This document shows, in pieces, positions 15,749 through 24,331 of a stretch of DNA of 34,729 nucleotides; position 1 is the first letter of the stretch; the number at the start of each line of letters is the position of its first letter. Source of the DNA: JAVVRI01 sp036654795 (lineage in GTDB: Bacteria > Bacteroidota > Bacteroidia > Bacteroidales > Tannerellaceae); the NCBI GenBank assembly GCA_036654795.1, contig JAVVRI010000007.1, positions 1 to 34,729 of the forward strand, written 5' to 3'. The notes beneath the pieces were generated by a model. It worked only from the letters and a program-made list of their open reading frames with translations, was not told where the DNA came from and searched no databases. The position numbers and the translations under genes are program-made.

Positions 15749-15942
15749 TTGAATCTTGTAATACATTTTGTCTGAACGATTAGTGCTTTCGATGCGAATA
15801 GTTAGTTCAAAGCAGTACGCTTATTATGCGTTTGAGCTTGCTCGTTTTCTATTTTGAGCAGGCTCAAAATAGAAAACGAGCAAGCTCAAAATTAATTACG
15901 AGCAGGCTCAAAAGAATAATAGTATATAGGCGAAAAGGTAAA
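15749..15942 (+). repeat. Dispersed element copy B with four 22-bp palindromic units
   Basis: The 10-bp palindromes GAGCTTGCTC, GAGCAGGCTC, GAGCAAGCTC and GAGCAGGCTC start at 15834, 15856, 15878 and 15900, exactly 22 bases apart, with 12-bp AT-rich linkers. The arms 15831-15859 and 15862-15890 form a perfect 29-bp inverted repeat around the central AG. The 85 bases on the left and about 30 on the right are homologous to the reverse complement of 27438-27635, roughly 80 percent on the left by hand alignment. So this is a dispersed element of about 195 bp. It lies in the 490-base gap between tRNA-Thr and radA. No ORF was seen in it. Confidence 0.85.
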
Positions 15943-16084
15943 ATATTCGATCCTTTTCATTAATATACTGCATGTTAGAGCTAACTCGTCGGCATCATGT
16001 AGTATAACTTTCGGTTACTGTTTTGAGATTTATTGGGGCAGCATGCTATCCCATGTGCCATTCTTCGCTATCTTTACCCGCTGA

Positions 16085-16110
16085 AAGTAATAGGATGAAG
16101 TAATAGGATG
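16085..16110 (+). repeat. Perfect 13-bp tandem duplication before radA
   Basis: AAGTAATAGGATG occurs twice in a row (16085-16097 and 16098-16110), ending 4 bases before the radA ATG. Each copy ends in an ATG; the first is followed at once by stops (ATG AAG TAA TAG), and the second opens a four-codon frame overlapping the radA start. Confidence 0.8.
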
Positions 16111-16114
16111 AAGA

Positions 16115-17485
16115 ATGGCTAAGACGAAAACAGTATATATATGCTCCAATTGTGGGGTGGATTCGCCGAAGTGGGTGGGTAAATGTCCCTCCTGCGGCGA
16201 ATGGAATACGTATGTGGAAGAGGTGATTGCAAGGGATCCTTCGGTTAAACGCTCCGTTCCGGGGCTGATGGAAAGTGCGCCAACGCGGCCGGTGCTGTTG
16301 AGGGATATTACGTCCGAAGAGGAGCCGCGCATCGACTTAAGGGATGCTGAGTTGAACCGTGTACTGGGGGGCGGACTGGTTCGTGGTTCGTTGGTGCTGA
16401 TTGGTGGTGAGCCGGGTATTGGTAAGTCCACCCTTGTGTTGCAAACCGTGTTGAGGTTGACGGAACTAAAGACTCTTTACGTCTCCGGAGAGGAGAGTAG
16501 CCGCCAATTGAAACTTCGTGCCGACCGCTTGGAGCATGACAACCCTGCCTGTTTCATCCTTTGCGAAACGAACTTGGAGCAGATCTTTGCGCAGGCACAA
16601 AACGTGCAGCCCGACTTGCTGATTATCGACTCTATTCAAACCATGTTTACTGAGCTGGTAGAATCCTCGCCCGGCAGCATTTCGCAGGTGCGGGAGTGTA
16701 GTGCTTCGATCCTGAAATATGCTAAGGAGAGCGGGGTGCCTGTCCTCCTTATCGGTCATATTAATAAGGAGGGAAGCATTGCCGGTCCGAAGGTGTTGGA
16801 GCATATTGTGGACACGGTGCTTCAGTTTGAGGGCGACCAGCATTATATGTATCGTATTCTTCGTAGCATAAAGAACCGCTTTGGCAGTACGGCCGAACTG
16901 GGCATCTACGAGATGCGCCAGAACGGTCTTCGCGAAGTGAGCAACCCTTCCGAACTGCTCCTTACGCAGAACCATGAGGGACTGAGCGGTGTCGCCATTG
17001 CGGCAGCCATCGAGGGCGTCCGCCCGTTCCTGATAGAGACGCAAGGATTGGTCAGCACGGCTGTTTACGGTACGCCTCAGCGTAGCTCCACTGGTTTCGA
17101 CCTTCGTAGAATGAACATGCTGCTGGCTGTTTTAGAGAAGCGCGCCGGCTTCAAACTGGTGCAAAAGGACGTTTTTCTCAACATTGCCGGTGGGCTGAAG
17201 GTGAACGATCCGGCCATCGACCTAGCTGTGCTTAGCGCCGTCCTCTCTTCCAGCCTTGATATTAGTATTGAGCAAGGCACTTGTATGGCGGGCGAAGTAG
17301 GCCTTTCCGGTGAGATCCGCCCCGTCAATCGCATCGAACAACGCATCTTGGAGGCGGAGAAGCTCGGCTTCACCCGTATCCTGATACCCAATAATAACCT
17401 GAAAGGCTTCGACGCCAGCCGTTGTAAAATACAGATTCTGCAGGTGCGCAAGGTAGAAGACGCCTTCCGTCAGCTGTTTGGATAA
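16115..17485 (+). CDS. radA: DNA repair protein RadA (Sms)
   Basis: A 456-residue RadA of normal length. It has an N-terminal zinc finger C10/C13/C24/C27, Walker A GGEPGIGKST (97-106), the KNRFG motif (253-257) that marks RadA, and a C-terminal Lon-like domain (from about QGLVSTAVYGTPQRSSTGFD). RadA is a hexameric DnaB-like helicase that extends recombination branches. The ATG at 16115 gives the expected MAKTKTVYICSNCG start. A TATCTTTA sequence at 16069-16076 could be an imperfect -7 box. The next gene begins 34 bases after the stop. Confidence 0.97.
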   Translation: MAKTKTVYICSNCGVDSPKWVGKCPSCGEWNTYVEEVIARDPSVKRSVPGLMESAPTRPVLLRDITSEEEPRIDLRDAELNRVLGGGLVRGSLVLIGGEPGIGKSTLVLQTVLRLTELKTLYVSGEESSRQLKLRADRLEHDNPACFILCETNLEQIFAQAQNVQPDLLIIDSIQTMFTELVESSPGSISQVRECSASILKYAKESGVPVLLIGHINKEGSIAGPKVLEHIVDTVLQFEGDQHYMYRILRSIKNRFGSTAELGIYEMRQNGLREVSNPSELLLTQNHEGLSGVAIAAAIEGVRPFLIETQGLVSTAVYGTPQRSSTGFDLRRMNMLLAVLEKRAGFKLVQKDVFLNIAGGLKVNDPAIDLAVLSAVLSSSLDISIEQGTCMAGEVGLSGEIRPVNRIEQRILEAEKLGFTRILIPNNNLKGFDASRCKIQILQVRKVEDAFRQLFG

Positions 17486-17519
17486 GCCTGACTACAAACG
17501 AATAAAACAACAAAGAAAT

Positions 17520-19097
17520 ATGATAAAAGAAATACAACTCCGTATCCTGCCCGAAGAGGCGGCTAGCGAACAGGCGTTAAAAGAGGTGATCGCTCGCGAG
17601 ACCGGAACTGCCTTGGGCGACATCACGGCTGTACGTGTGTTGAAACGTTCGGTGGATGCCCGCCAGCGTACGATTTATATAAACATCAAGCTCCGCGCCT
17701 TTGTGTGTGAGGAGCCGATGGAGGCTGAATATCTATCGGTGGAGTATCCGGACGTTTCGTCCGGTAAGCCGGTTGTTATTGTTGGTGCTGGTCCGGGCGG
17801 ACTCTTTGCTGCCCTTCGGCTGATAGAATTGGGTTATCGCCCGATTGTGCTAGAGCGTGGAAAGGATGTGCACGAACGCAAGAAAGACATTGCCCTGATC
17901 AGCCGCGAACATCGGGTAAACGAGGAGTCGAACTATTGCTTCGGCGAAGGGGGAGCAGGTGCCTATTCGGACGGCAAGCTTTATACGCGCAGCAAGAAGC
18001 GCGGTTCGGTAGATAAGATATTGAATGTGTTTTGCCAGCATGGCGCCAGTCCTTCCATCTTGGTGGATGCTCATCCGCATATCGGAACGGACAAGCTGCC
18101 CCGTGTGATAGAGAACATCCGCGAACAGATCAAGCGTTGCGGTGGCGAGGTTCACTTCCAAACTCGTATGGAGGCGTTGATCATCCAAAACGATGAAGTA
18201 ATAGGGGTGGAGACGCAGACGGGCGAGAGCTTTCGCGGTCCTGTGATTCTGGCTACCGGCCACTCGGCACGTGATGTCTACTATTACCTTTATCAGCAAC
18301 AAATACAATTAGAGGCCAAAGGCATTGCTATCGGTGTCCGCTTAGAGCATCCGCAGGCGCTGATCGATCAGATACAATATCATCGTCCGGAGGGTAGGGG
18401 GGATTACCTGCCGGCTGCCGAATATAGTTTTGTTACACAGGTGGCCGAGCGAGGCGTCTATTCCTTCTGTATGTGTCCGGGTGGCTTTGTCGTTCCGGCG
18501 GCAAGTGCGCCTAAGCAGGTGGTGGTGAATGGGATGTCCCCCTCAAGCCGTGGCTCACAGTGGGCTAATTCGGGTATGGTGGTGGAGATTCGTCCTGAAG
18601 ACTTCCCACTGCTGATGGATGCCGAGAGCGTGAAGCGTCACGATTCGCCCCTCAAACTGATGAAGCTTCAGGAGCAGATGGAGGAACATTGCTGGCTGAA
18701 CGGCGGCATGAAGCAGACGGCGCCGGCGCAACGCATGGGCGACTTTATCAGTAAAAAGAACTCCTTCGACCTGCCGGTCTCTTCTTATACGCCCGGTTTG
18801 CTGGCTTCTCCGCTTCACTTCTGGATGCCGGAATTTATTACGACTCGCTTGCGTGAAGGGATGCGTTCTTTCGGTAAGCTATCCCACGGCTTCCAAACGA
18901 ACGAAGCTTTGATGATCGGGGTAGAGACGCGTACCTCTTCACCCGTTCGTATCTTGCGCGATCGCGAAACAAATCAGCATGTTACCATTCGTGGTCTCTT
19001 CCCTTGCGGTGAAGGCGCAGGTTATGCCGGAGGCATTGTTTCCGCCGCTATCGACGGTGAGCGTTGTGCTGAAGGGGTGGCAATGCTTTATAAGTAA
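17520..19097 (+). CDS. FAD-dependent dehydrogenase-like protein (COG2509 type)
   Basis: A 525-residue flavoprotein. An N-terminal small domain (MIKEIQLRILPEEAASEQAL, about 1-80) is followed by the FAD Rossmann motif VVIVGAGPGGLFAALRLIELG (GAGPGG at 89-94). Conserved middle motifs are NEESNYCFGEGGAGAYSDGKL and VILATGHSARDVY, and near the C-terminus GLFPCGEGAGYAGGIVSAAIDG. These match the COG2509 uncharacterised FAD dehydrogenases. The reaction and substrate are unknown. An in-frame ATG at 17478 overlaps radA; the ATG at 17520 gives the usual start and is preferred. Probably co-transcribed with radA. Confidence 0.88.
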   Translation: MIKEIQLRILPEEAASEQALKEVIARETGTALGDITAVRVLKRSVDARQRTIYINIKLRAFVCEEPMEAEYLSVEYPDVSSGKPVVIVGAGPGGLFAALRLIELGYRPIVLERGKDVHERKKDIALISREHRVNEESNYCFGEGGAGAYSDGKLYTRSKKRGSVDKILNVFCQHGASPSILVDAHPHIGTDKLPRVIENIREQIKRCGGEVHFQTRMEALIIQNDEVIGVETQTGESFRGPVILATGHSARDVYYYLYQQQIQLEAKGIAIGVRLEHPQALIDQIQYHRPEGRGDYLPAAEYSFVTQVAERGVYSFCMCPGGFVVPAASAPKQVVVNGMSPSSRGSQWANSGMVVEIRPEDFPLLMDAESVKRHDSPLKLMKLQEQMEEHCWLNGGMKQTAPAQRMGDFISKKNSFDLPVSSYTPGLLASPLHFWMPEFITTRLREGMRSFGKLSHGFQTNEALMIGVETRTSSPVRILRDRETNQHVTIRGLFPCGEGAGYAGGIVSAAIDGERCAEGVAMLYK

Positions 19098-19164
19098 GAG
19101 GTCGGTTATCATAGGAAACCGGGATGTTTTTGTTTTCATCTGTTCATATATCAGGAAAAAGCTG

Positions 19165-19172
19165 TAACTTTG
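19165..19172 (+). promoter_or_regulatory. -7 box upstream of the 19221 gene
   Basis: TAACTTTG matches TAnnTTTG, 48 bases before the ATG at 19221. No clear -33 TTTG is at the right distance. It would start the transcript running into gtrA and the glycosyltransferase. Confidence 0.5.
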
Positions 19173-19220
19173 CTCTTGAATCGTATGTTTTGGTGAGAGA
19201 AATAACTTAAAAACAGATCT

Positions 19221-19970
19221 ATGAAAGAAAAAGACGACGTATTTAAGAAATTCCAGGATTCCTTTGGTAGAATGGAAGGTCATTTCCATATACTGGAACA
19301 ACGCATACCTATGGGATTGCAGATGGAGTATTTCAAATATTCTGAAAAGATAAAAAAGGAAGCTCGCGTGTTGACGGATGCTGAATGTGATGCTTTTCAG
19401 GAAGATCTGTCTGATGAGAAGCTGGATATGGAAAGTAAGAAGCTGATACTTTCTGTATTGGGTAGTTCGCGGAAGGTGAAGGCCTATCGGATATTGGAAG
19501 ATTACGCAAAGCATCCTTCAGAGGATGTCGTTGATTGGTCGCACATGGCTTTGATGGAAAGTCGTATTATGCTAGAATCTGAATTGTCTGACGAAAAGCA
19601 AATTTACATTTCTACAGGGCTTGGCGGACGTGATGAGAAGCTACGTTTTTATATCTTACTAACTTCTGTCGGCAGAAAGCCTTTTGAGGAGTACCAACGT
19701 AAGGTTATAGAACGTGAGTTTATCTATTCTTTGCCTCAGTCAGATTGCGAAATAGAACGTCTTACAATTGCGGAACAGTATGTGGAACTGCTTTTCTTGG
19801 TTCCTATACGTTCAGATTTCAAAAGGGTGTTGGATATGATAATAAACGAGTGTAATCAATATGGTAATTTCCTATCGGAGATATTTACAATAACAAATGT
19901 AAAGGAACTGTCAGAGGAGGAGATTCAGACGATTTTAAATAAGAATGGAGACAATCAAACAGGCCATTAA
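19221..19970 (+). CDS. Conserved-looking hypothetical protein, helical
   Basis: A 249-residue soluble protein that I do not recognise. It is rich in Glu, Lys, Leu and Ile, without signal peptide, membrane helix or metal motif. Repeated helical segments such as ESKKLILSVLGSSRKVKAYRILEDYAKH and VVDWSHMALMESRIMLESEL look like HEAT-type repeats, quoted here only as examples: SKKLILSVLGSS and WSHMALMESRI. A second half (LTIAEQYVELLFLVPI and on) may be another helical domain. Its end overlaps the gtrA start by 26 bases, so it is probably translated together with gtrA. Base composition is more AT-rich than radA and its neighbour. The function is not assignable; a role as a partner of the GtrA/glycosyltransferase pair is only a guess. 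Confidence 0.8.
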   Translation: MKEKDDVFKKFQDSFGRMEGHFHILEQRIPMGLQMEYFKYSEKIKKEARVLTDAECDAFQEDLSDEKLDMESKKLILSVLGSSRKVKAYRILEDYAKHPSEDVVDWSHMALMESRIMLESELSDEKQIYISTGLGGRDEKLRFYILLTSVGRKPFEEYQRKVIEREFIYSLPQSDCEIERLTIAEQYVELLFLVPIRSDFKRVLDMIINECNQYGNFLSEIFTITNVKELSEEEIQTILNKNGDNQTGH

Positions 19971-20319
19971 GTATGGTGTAGTAGGAGTTAGTAACACCGT
20001 GATCACTGCTGCCGTCATCTGGGTAATGATGAAGGGGCTGGGTTTTCCGGATGTAATAGCCAACATAACCGGTTACATTGCCGGTGTGCTGAATAGTTTT
20101 ATATGGAACAAACAATGGACTTTTCAGAGTCAGGCCGGATGGTGGGGTAGCGCTGTGCGTTTTGGCGTGGTGTTTGGGGTCTGTTACTTGTTGCAACTGG
20201 GGTTGCTGCTCTATCTGAATGCTCATCTCAGCATTGATCCTTATTACAATCAGCTGATTGCTATGGCTTTTTATACGGTAATCAATTTTATTATGAACAA
20301 GTTCTATACGTTTAAATAA
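19945..20319 (+). CDS. GtrA-like membrane protein
   Basis: A 124-residue four-helix GtrA/DPMS-like protein beginning METIKQAIKYGVVGVSNTVITAAVIWVMM, given here in two parts: METIKQAIKYGVVG and VSNTVITAAVIWVMM. It continues with GYIAGVLNSFIWNKQWTFQS and ends NFIMNKFYTFK. It directly precedes a DPM1-like glycosyltransferase (12 bases between stop and the chosen ATG), the classic gtrA-gtrB arrangement for making and flipping polyprenyl-phosphate sugars. The sugar and acceptor are unknown. It overlaps the upstream gene by 26 bases in another frame. Paralogue of the gene at 1486. Confidence 0.88.
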   Translation: METIKQAIKYGVVGVSNTVITAAVIWVMMKGLGFPDVIANITGYIAGVLNSFIWNKQWTFQSQAGWWGSAVRFGVVFGVCYLLQLGLLLYLNAHLSIDPYYNQLIAMAFYTVINFIMNKFYTFK

Positions 20320-20331
20320 AGAGTGCAAAAG

Positions 20332-21267
20332 ATGAAAAAACTATCGGTTATAGTGCCTTGTTATAATGAGGAGGCGGTCATTACTGAATCGTACCGTCGC
20401 ACAAAGCTGGCGTTGAAAGCATTGCCTAATCCGACGGAAATTATCTATATAAATGATGGAAGTAGTGATGGTACACGCCGGATGCTGAATGACATAGCGA
20501 ATTCTGATCCGGAGGTGAAAGTACTTCATTTCTCGCGTAACTTTGGACATCAGCCGGCTGTTACGGCCGGTATTAATTATTGTACTTCCGATCTGGCAAT
20601 TATATTGGATGCAGATATGCAAGACCCTCCGGAACTGATTGCTGGCATCCTTGCCGTACAGGCGAAGGAGGAGGCTAATGTGGTCTACTGCGTACGCAAG
20701 TCGCGTGAGGGGGAGGGCTTTTTTAAGCTGTTTACCGCCAAGTTGTTTTATCGCGCGATGAACCGTATGAGCGAAGTGCACTTTCCGCTCGATACCGGAG
20801 ACTTCCGCCTGATAGACCGCAAGGTGATGGATCAGTTCGACCGTTTTAAGGAACGGGGTAAGTACATCCGCGGGTTGATCAGCTGGATAGGTTTCAAACA
20901 AGTGCCTTTTTACTATGAACGCGAAGCACGCATTGCCGGAGAGACAAAATATCCACTCAGCAAAATGTTTAAGTTTGCCTCTAACGCCATGCTTTACTTC
21001 TCTAAAAAGCCGTTGAAACTGGCTATGAGTATGGGCTTTCTGGCTGTGTTGGTGGGCGTCGTTTTGGCTGTTTGGTTTACATTAGGAAAAATATACGGTT
21101 TCAGCAAGGCTGAGATTGGCTGGACATCCATTATGACGGCTGTTGTCTTCTTTGGTGGTGTACAGCTTTTGACGGTTGGCGTGTTGGGACAATACATCGG
21201 CATCCTTTTTGATGAAATAAAAGCCCGTCCCGAATATATCGTGGATGAGATGCGCAATTTCGAATAA
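20332..21267 (+). CDS. Family 2 glycosyltransferase, DPM1/GtrB type
   Basis: A 311-residue polyprenyl-phosphate glycosyltransferase. The GT-A domain starts LSVIVPCYNEEAVI, has INDGSSDGT, HFSRNFGHQPAVTAGI, the DADMQDPPEL metal-binding motif and DTGDFRLIDRKV. Two C-terminal membrane helices (about LAMSMGFLAVLVGVVLAVWF and TAVVFFGGVQLLTVGVLGQY) anchor it, as in GtrB. It likely transfers a sugar from a nucleotide donor to undecaprenyl phosphate on the cytoplasmic face, for flipping by GtrA. A GTG at 20323 gives a three-residue longer start; the ATG at 20332 is preferred. potA follows 54 bases later. Confidence 0.93.
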   Translation: MKKLSVIVPCYNEEAVITESYRRTKLALKALPNPTEIIYINDGSSDGTRRMLNDIANSDPEVKVLHFSRNFGHQPAVTAGINYCTSDLAIILDADMQDPPELIAGILAVQAKEEANVVYCVRKSREGEGFFKLFTAKLFYRAMNRMSEVHFPLDTGDFRLIDRKVMDQFDRFKERGKYIRGLISWIGFKQVPFYYEREARIAGETKYPLSKMFKFASNAMLYFSKKPLKLAMSMGFLAVLVGVVLAVWFTLGKIYGFSKAEIGWTSIMTAVVFFGGVQLLTVGVLGQYIGILFDEIKARPEYIVDEMRNFE

Positions 21268-21321
21268 AAGAGAAATAGTTCTTATAGCAAGTATGTTGAA
21301 TGTTTTAATTATAAGATAGGA

Positions 21322-22725
21322 TTGGGAAACGAGTATATACAAAAGTCTGACTGCATTATCAGCGTAGAGCATGTGTCGAAGTATTTTGGCGACAAGGCAG
21401 TGTTGGATGATGTTAATTTATTTGTCCGTAAGGGCGAGTTCGTTACTATTTTAGGTCCATCGGGCTGTGGCAAGACAACGCTATTGCGTCTGATTGCCGG
21501 ATTTCAAACAGCTTCTAAAGGAGAGATTATGATTGCCGGGAAAGATATTACACAGACCCCTCCTCATAAACGACCGGTGAATACGGTCTTCCAGAAGTAT
21601 GCCCTCTTCCCTCATTTGAACGTATATAATAATATCGCTTTTGGTCTGAAATTGAAAAAGCAGGCAGACGCTGTGATTGAAAAGAAGGTGAAGCAGGCTT
21701 TGCGCATGGTGGGTATGACCGATTATGAAGATCGAGATGTAGACTCTCTTTCCGGTGGTCAGCAGCAGCGTGTAGCCATTGCCCGTGCCATCGTAAACGA
21801 GCCGAAGGTGCTTCTTTTGGACGAACCTTTAGCAGCTCTTGATCTGAAAATGCGTAAAGATATGCAGATGGAACTAAAGGAGATGCATAAATCTCTTGGC
21901 ATCTCCTTTGTCTATGTCACGCACGATCAAGAAGAAGCATTAACCTTGAGCGACACTATTGTGGTGATGAGCGAAGGAAAGATTCAGCAGGTTGGCACTC
22001 CGATTGATATCTATAACGAACCCATCAACTCCTTTGTAGCCGACTTTATCGGCGAGAGCAACATCTTGAACGGGGTGATGCTGAAAGACAAACTGGTTAG
22101 CTTTGCCGGCCGAGAGTTCGATTGTGTGGATGAAGGTTTCGGTCTTCAGGCACCTGTGGACGTGGTGGTTCGTCCTGAAGATATTTATATTTTCGAACCT
22201 TCCGAAGCGGCGATGCTGACCGGACGGGTTACCTCCTCCATCTTTAAAGGGGTGCATTATGAGATGATGGTGCTTACCCCCAATGGATATGAGTTTATGG
22301 TACAGGATTATCACTGCTTCGATGCAGGACAGGAGGTGGGTTTACTTGTAAAACCGAACGACATCCATGTGATGAAAAAGGAACGGATATGCAACACCTT
22401 TGATGGAAAGCTGATAGATGCTACGCACGTGGAGTTTCTGGGCTGTACCTTTCCATGTCTTAAAGTGGAAGGTATCGATCCTGATACGTCTGTTCATATT
22501 GAGGTTGATTTCAAAGAAGTCGTTTTGCAAGATAATGAAGGCGACGGTATGTTGACAGGAGAGGTGAAGTTTATTCTCTACAAAGGCAACCATTACCATC
22601 TGACTGTTCAGACGGATTGGGATGAACCGATTTATGTGGATACCAATGATGTTTGGGATGATGGCGACCGCGTCGGCATCTCCTTGTCACCGGAGAGTAT
22701 TCGGGTTATTTACTCTTTAAACTAA
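21322..22725 (+). CDS. potA: Spermidine/putrescine ABC transporter ATPase PotA
   Basis: A 467-residue ATPase. Walker A GPSGCGKT (45-52), Q-loop in VFQKYALFPHLNVYNNIAFG, signature LSGGQQQR (143-150), Walker B VLLLDEP (163-169) and the H-loop YVTHDQEEAL are intact. Two tandem TOBE-like repeats follow, both starting LTGxV and containing KGxHY (about 290-345 and 412-467), so the protein is about 90 residues longer than E. coli PotA. It drives polyamine uptake through PotB/PotC. There is no in-frame ATG near the N-terminus. A TTG at 21322 gives 12 residues before CIISVEHVSKYF and is the best start, so weak initiation is likely. Confidence 0.93.
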   Translation: MGNEYIQKSDCIISVEHVSKYFGDKAVLDDVNLFVRKGEFVTILGPSGCGKTTLLRLIAGFQTASKGEIMIAGKDITQTPPHKRPVNTVFQKYALFPHLNVYNNIAFGLKLKKQADAVIEKKVKQALRMVGMTDYEDRDVDSLSGGQQQRVAIARAIVNEPKVLLLDEPLAALDLKMRKDMQMELKEMHKSLGISFVYVTHDQEEALTLSDTIVVMSEGKIQQVGTPIDIYNEPINSFVADFIGESNILNGVMLKDKLVSFAGREFDCVDEGFGLQAPVDVVVRPEDIYIFEPSEAAMLTGRVTSSIFKGVHYEMMVLTPNGYEFMVQDYHCFDAGQEVGLLVKPNDIHVMKKERICNTFDGKLIDATHVEFLGCTFPCLKVEGIDPDTSVHIEVDFKEVVLQDNEGDGMLTGEVKFILYKGNHYHLTVQTDWDEPIYVDTNDVWDDGDRVGISLSPESIRVIYSLN

Positions 22726-23532
22726 GTGGTGGCCGTGATAAATACTCTATCAACCTTTTTCATGCGGCGCAAGAACTGGACGCTTCCTTATGTCCTTTTC
22801 TTGGTAGTCTTTGTTGTGGTGCCTCTGCTACTGATTGTTCTTTATGCGTTTACAGATGCAGACGGGGCGTTTACTTTTGCCAACTTTCGTAAGTTTATGA
22901 TGCACCCCGAAGCGATGAATACCTTTGTCTATTCGGTAGGAATTGCTATTATTACTACGTTGATCTGTCTTTTGTTGGGTTATCCGGCGGCTTATATACT
23001 TAGTCAGACACGCTTTAATACGTCCCGTACGATGGTGGTGCTCTTCATTCTGCCGATGTGGATTAATATTTTGATTCGTACATTGGCAACAGTGGCTTTG
23101 TTCGACTTTTTGAGTGTGCCTTTGGGTGAAACGGCGTTGGTGTTTGGGATGGTGTATAACTTTCTTCCGTTTATGATCTATCCTATTTACAATACGTTAC
23201 AGAAGATGGATCATAGTCTGATTGAGGCTGCGCAAGATTTGGGCGCTAACCCGATACAGGTATTTACTAAGGCTGTCTTTCCTCTTTCCATGCCGGGGGT
23301 GATGAGTGGAGTGATGATGGTCTTTATGCCTACCATATCTACTTTTGCCATCGCGGAATTGCTTACGATGAATAACATCAAGCTGTTTGGTACTACTATT
23401 CAGGAGAATATTAATAACGGTATGTGGAACTACGGTGCCGCCCTGTCACTTATCATGTTGCTGCTGATTGGTATTACCGGTCTGTTCAGCAATGAAGAGA
23501 CGGATGGTTCAAATGAAGGAGGTGTGATATGA
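22726..23532 (+). CDS. potB: Spermidine/putrescine permease PotB
   Basis: A 268-residue six-helix permease of the binding-protein-dependent family. Hydrophobic segments start with LPYVLFLVVFVVVPLLLIVL. The cytoplasmic EAA loop is HSLIEAAQDLGANPIQVFTKAVFPLS, in parts SLIEAAQDLGANP and KAVFPLSMPG, the contact site for PotA. A GTG at 22726 lies directly after the potA stop. An ATG at 22762 (MRRKNWTLPYV) looks as good by comparison with the usual PotB N-terminus, so the true start may be 12 codons later. It overlaps potC by 4 bases (ATGA). Confidence 0.93.
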   Translation: MVAVINTLSTFFMRRKNWTLPYVLFLVVFVVVPLLLIVLYAFTDADGAFTFANFRKFMMHPEAMNTFVYSVGIAIITTLICLLLGYPAAYILSQTRFNTSRTMVVLFILPMWINILIRTLATVALFDFLSVPLGETALVFGMVYNFLPFMIYPIYNTLQKMDHSLIEAAQDLGANPIQVFTKAVFPLSMPGVMSGVMMVFMPTISTFAIAELLTMNNIKLFGTTIQENINNGMWNYGAALSLIMLLLIGITGLFSNEETDGSNEGGVI

Positions 23533-24320
23533 TGACCCGATTCTTTGCTCGTTTCTACTTGTGGACGCTGCTTGCGTTGCTCTATTCGCCCATCCTGATT
23601 ATTATGATCTTTTCCTTTACGGAGGCCAAGGTGCTGGGTAATTGGACGGGGTTCTCTACTAAGCTATACAGTTCGCTCTTCACCGGAGGAGTGCAGCATT
23701 CGTTGATAAGTGCTATCTGGAATACGTTCCTTATCGCCTTAGTTGCGGCTACGGTTTCTACCTTTTTGGGAAGCGTGGCAGCTATTGGAATCTTTAACCT
23801 AAAGGCGCGGATGCGTCAGACGGTGAGTTTTCTCAATAGCATTCCGATATTAAATCCGGATATCATTACTGGTATTTCCCTCTTTCTGCTTTTTGTCAGC
23901 CTCGGCATTTCGCAGGGATTGACGACGGTTATATTGGCACATATCACCTTTTGCACCCCTTATGTGGTGCTTAGCGTGCTGCCCCGCTTGAAGCAGATGA
24001 ATCCTAATTTATATGAAGCGGCGCTCGATTTGGGAGCTACTCCGTGGCAGGCACTTCGCAAAGTGATTGTGCCGGAGATTCGTCCGGGAATGATCAGCGG
24101 CTTTATTCTGGCCTTTACCCTCTCAATAGACGACTTTGCTGTGACCATCTTTACGATTGGCAACGAGGGGTTGGAGACGCTCTCTACCTTTATATATGCT
24201 GATGCGCGCAAGGGGGGACTGACACCGGAACTACGCCCGCTCTCTACCCTCATCTTTATAACTGTGCTGGTGTTGCTGATAGTGATAAACAAGCGTGCCG
24301 AGAAGGCTCGTCACGCCTAA
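23529..24320 (+). CDS. potC: Spermidine/putrescine permease PotC
   Basis: A 263-residue inner-membrane permease with about six helices beginning FYLWTLLALLYSPILIIMIF. The EAA loop is LYEAALDLGATPWQALRKVIVPEI, in parts LYEAALDLGATPWQ and RKVIVPEIRPG. It ends in a basic tail, VINKRAEKARHA. It forms the channel with PotB. The start overlaps the potB stop (ATGATGA), and potD follows 11 bases after the stop. The sequence segment SIDDFAVTIFTIGNEG is characteristic of PotC. Confidence 0.94.
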   Translation: MMTRFFARFYLWTLLALLYSPILIIMIFSFTEAKVLGNWTGFSTKLYSSLFTGGVQHSLISAIWNTFLIALVAATVSTFLGSVAAIGIFNLKARMRQTVSFLNSIPILNPDIITGISLFLLFVSLGISQGLTTVILAHITFCTPYVVLSVLPRLKQMNPNLYEAALDLGATPWQALRKVIVPEIRPGMISGFILAFTLSIDDFAVTIFTIGNEGLETLSTFIYADARKGGLTPELRPLSTLIFITVLVLLIVINKRAEKARHA

Positions 24321-24331
24321 TCCCTTGAAGA

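Noticed and set aside
15831..15914. CRISPR array
   Set aside because: Units have 10-bp cores and 12-bp AT-rich linkers, far shorter than CRISPR repeats and spacers; linkers are similar to each other and no cas gene is present.
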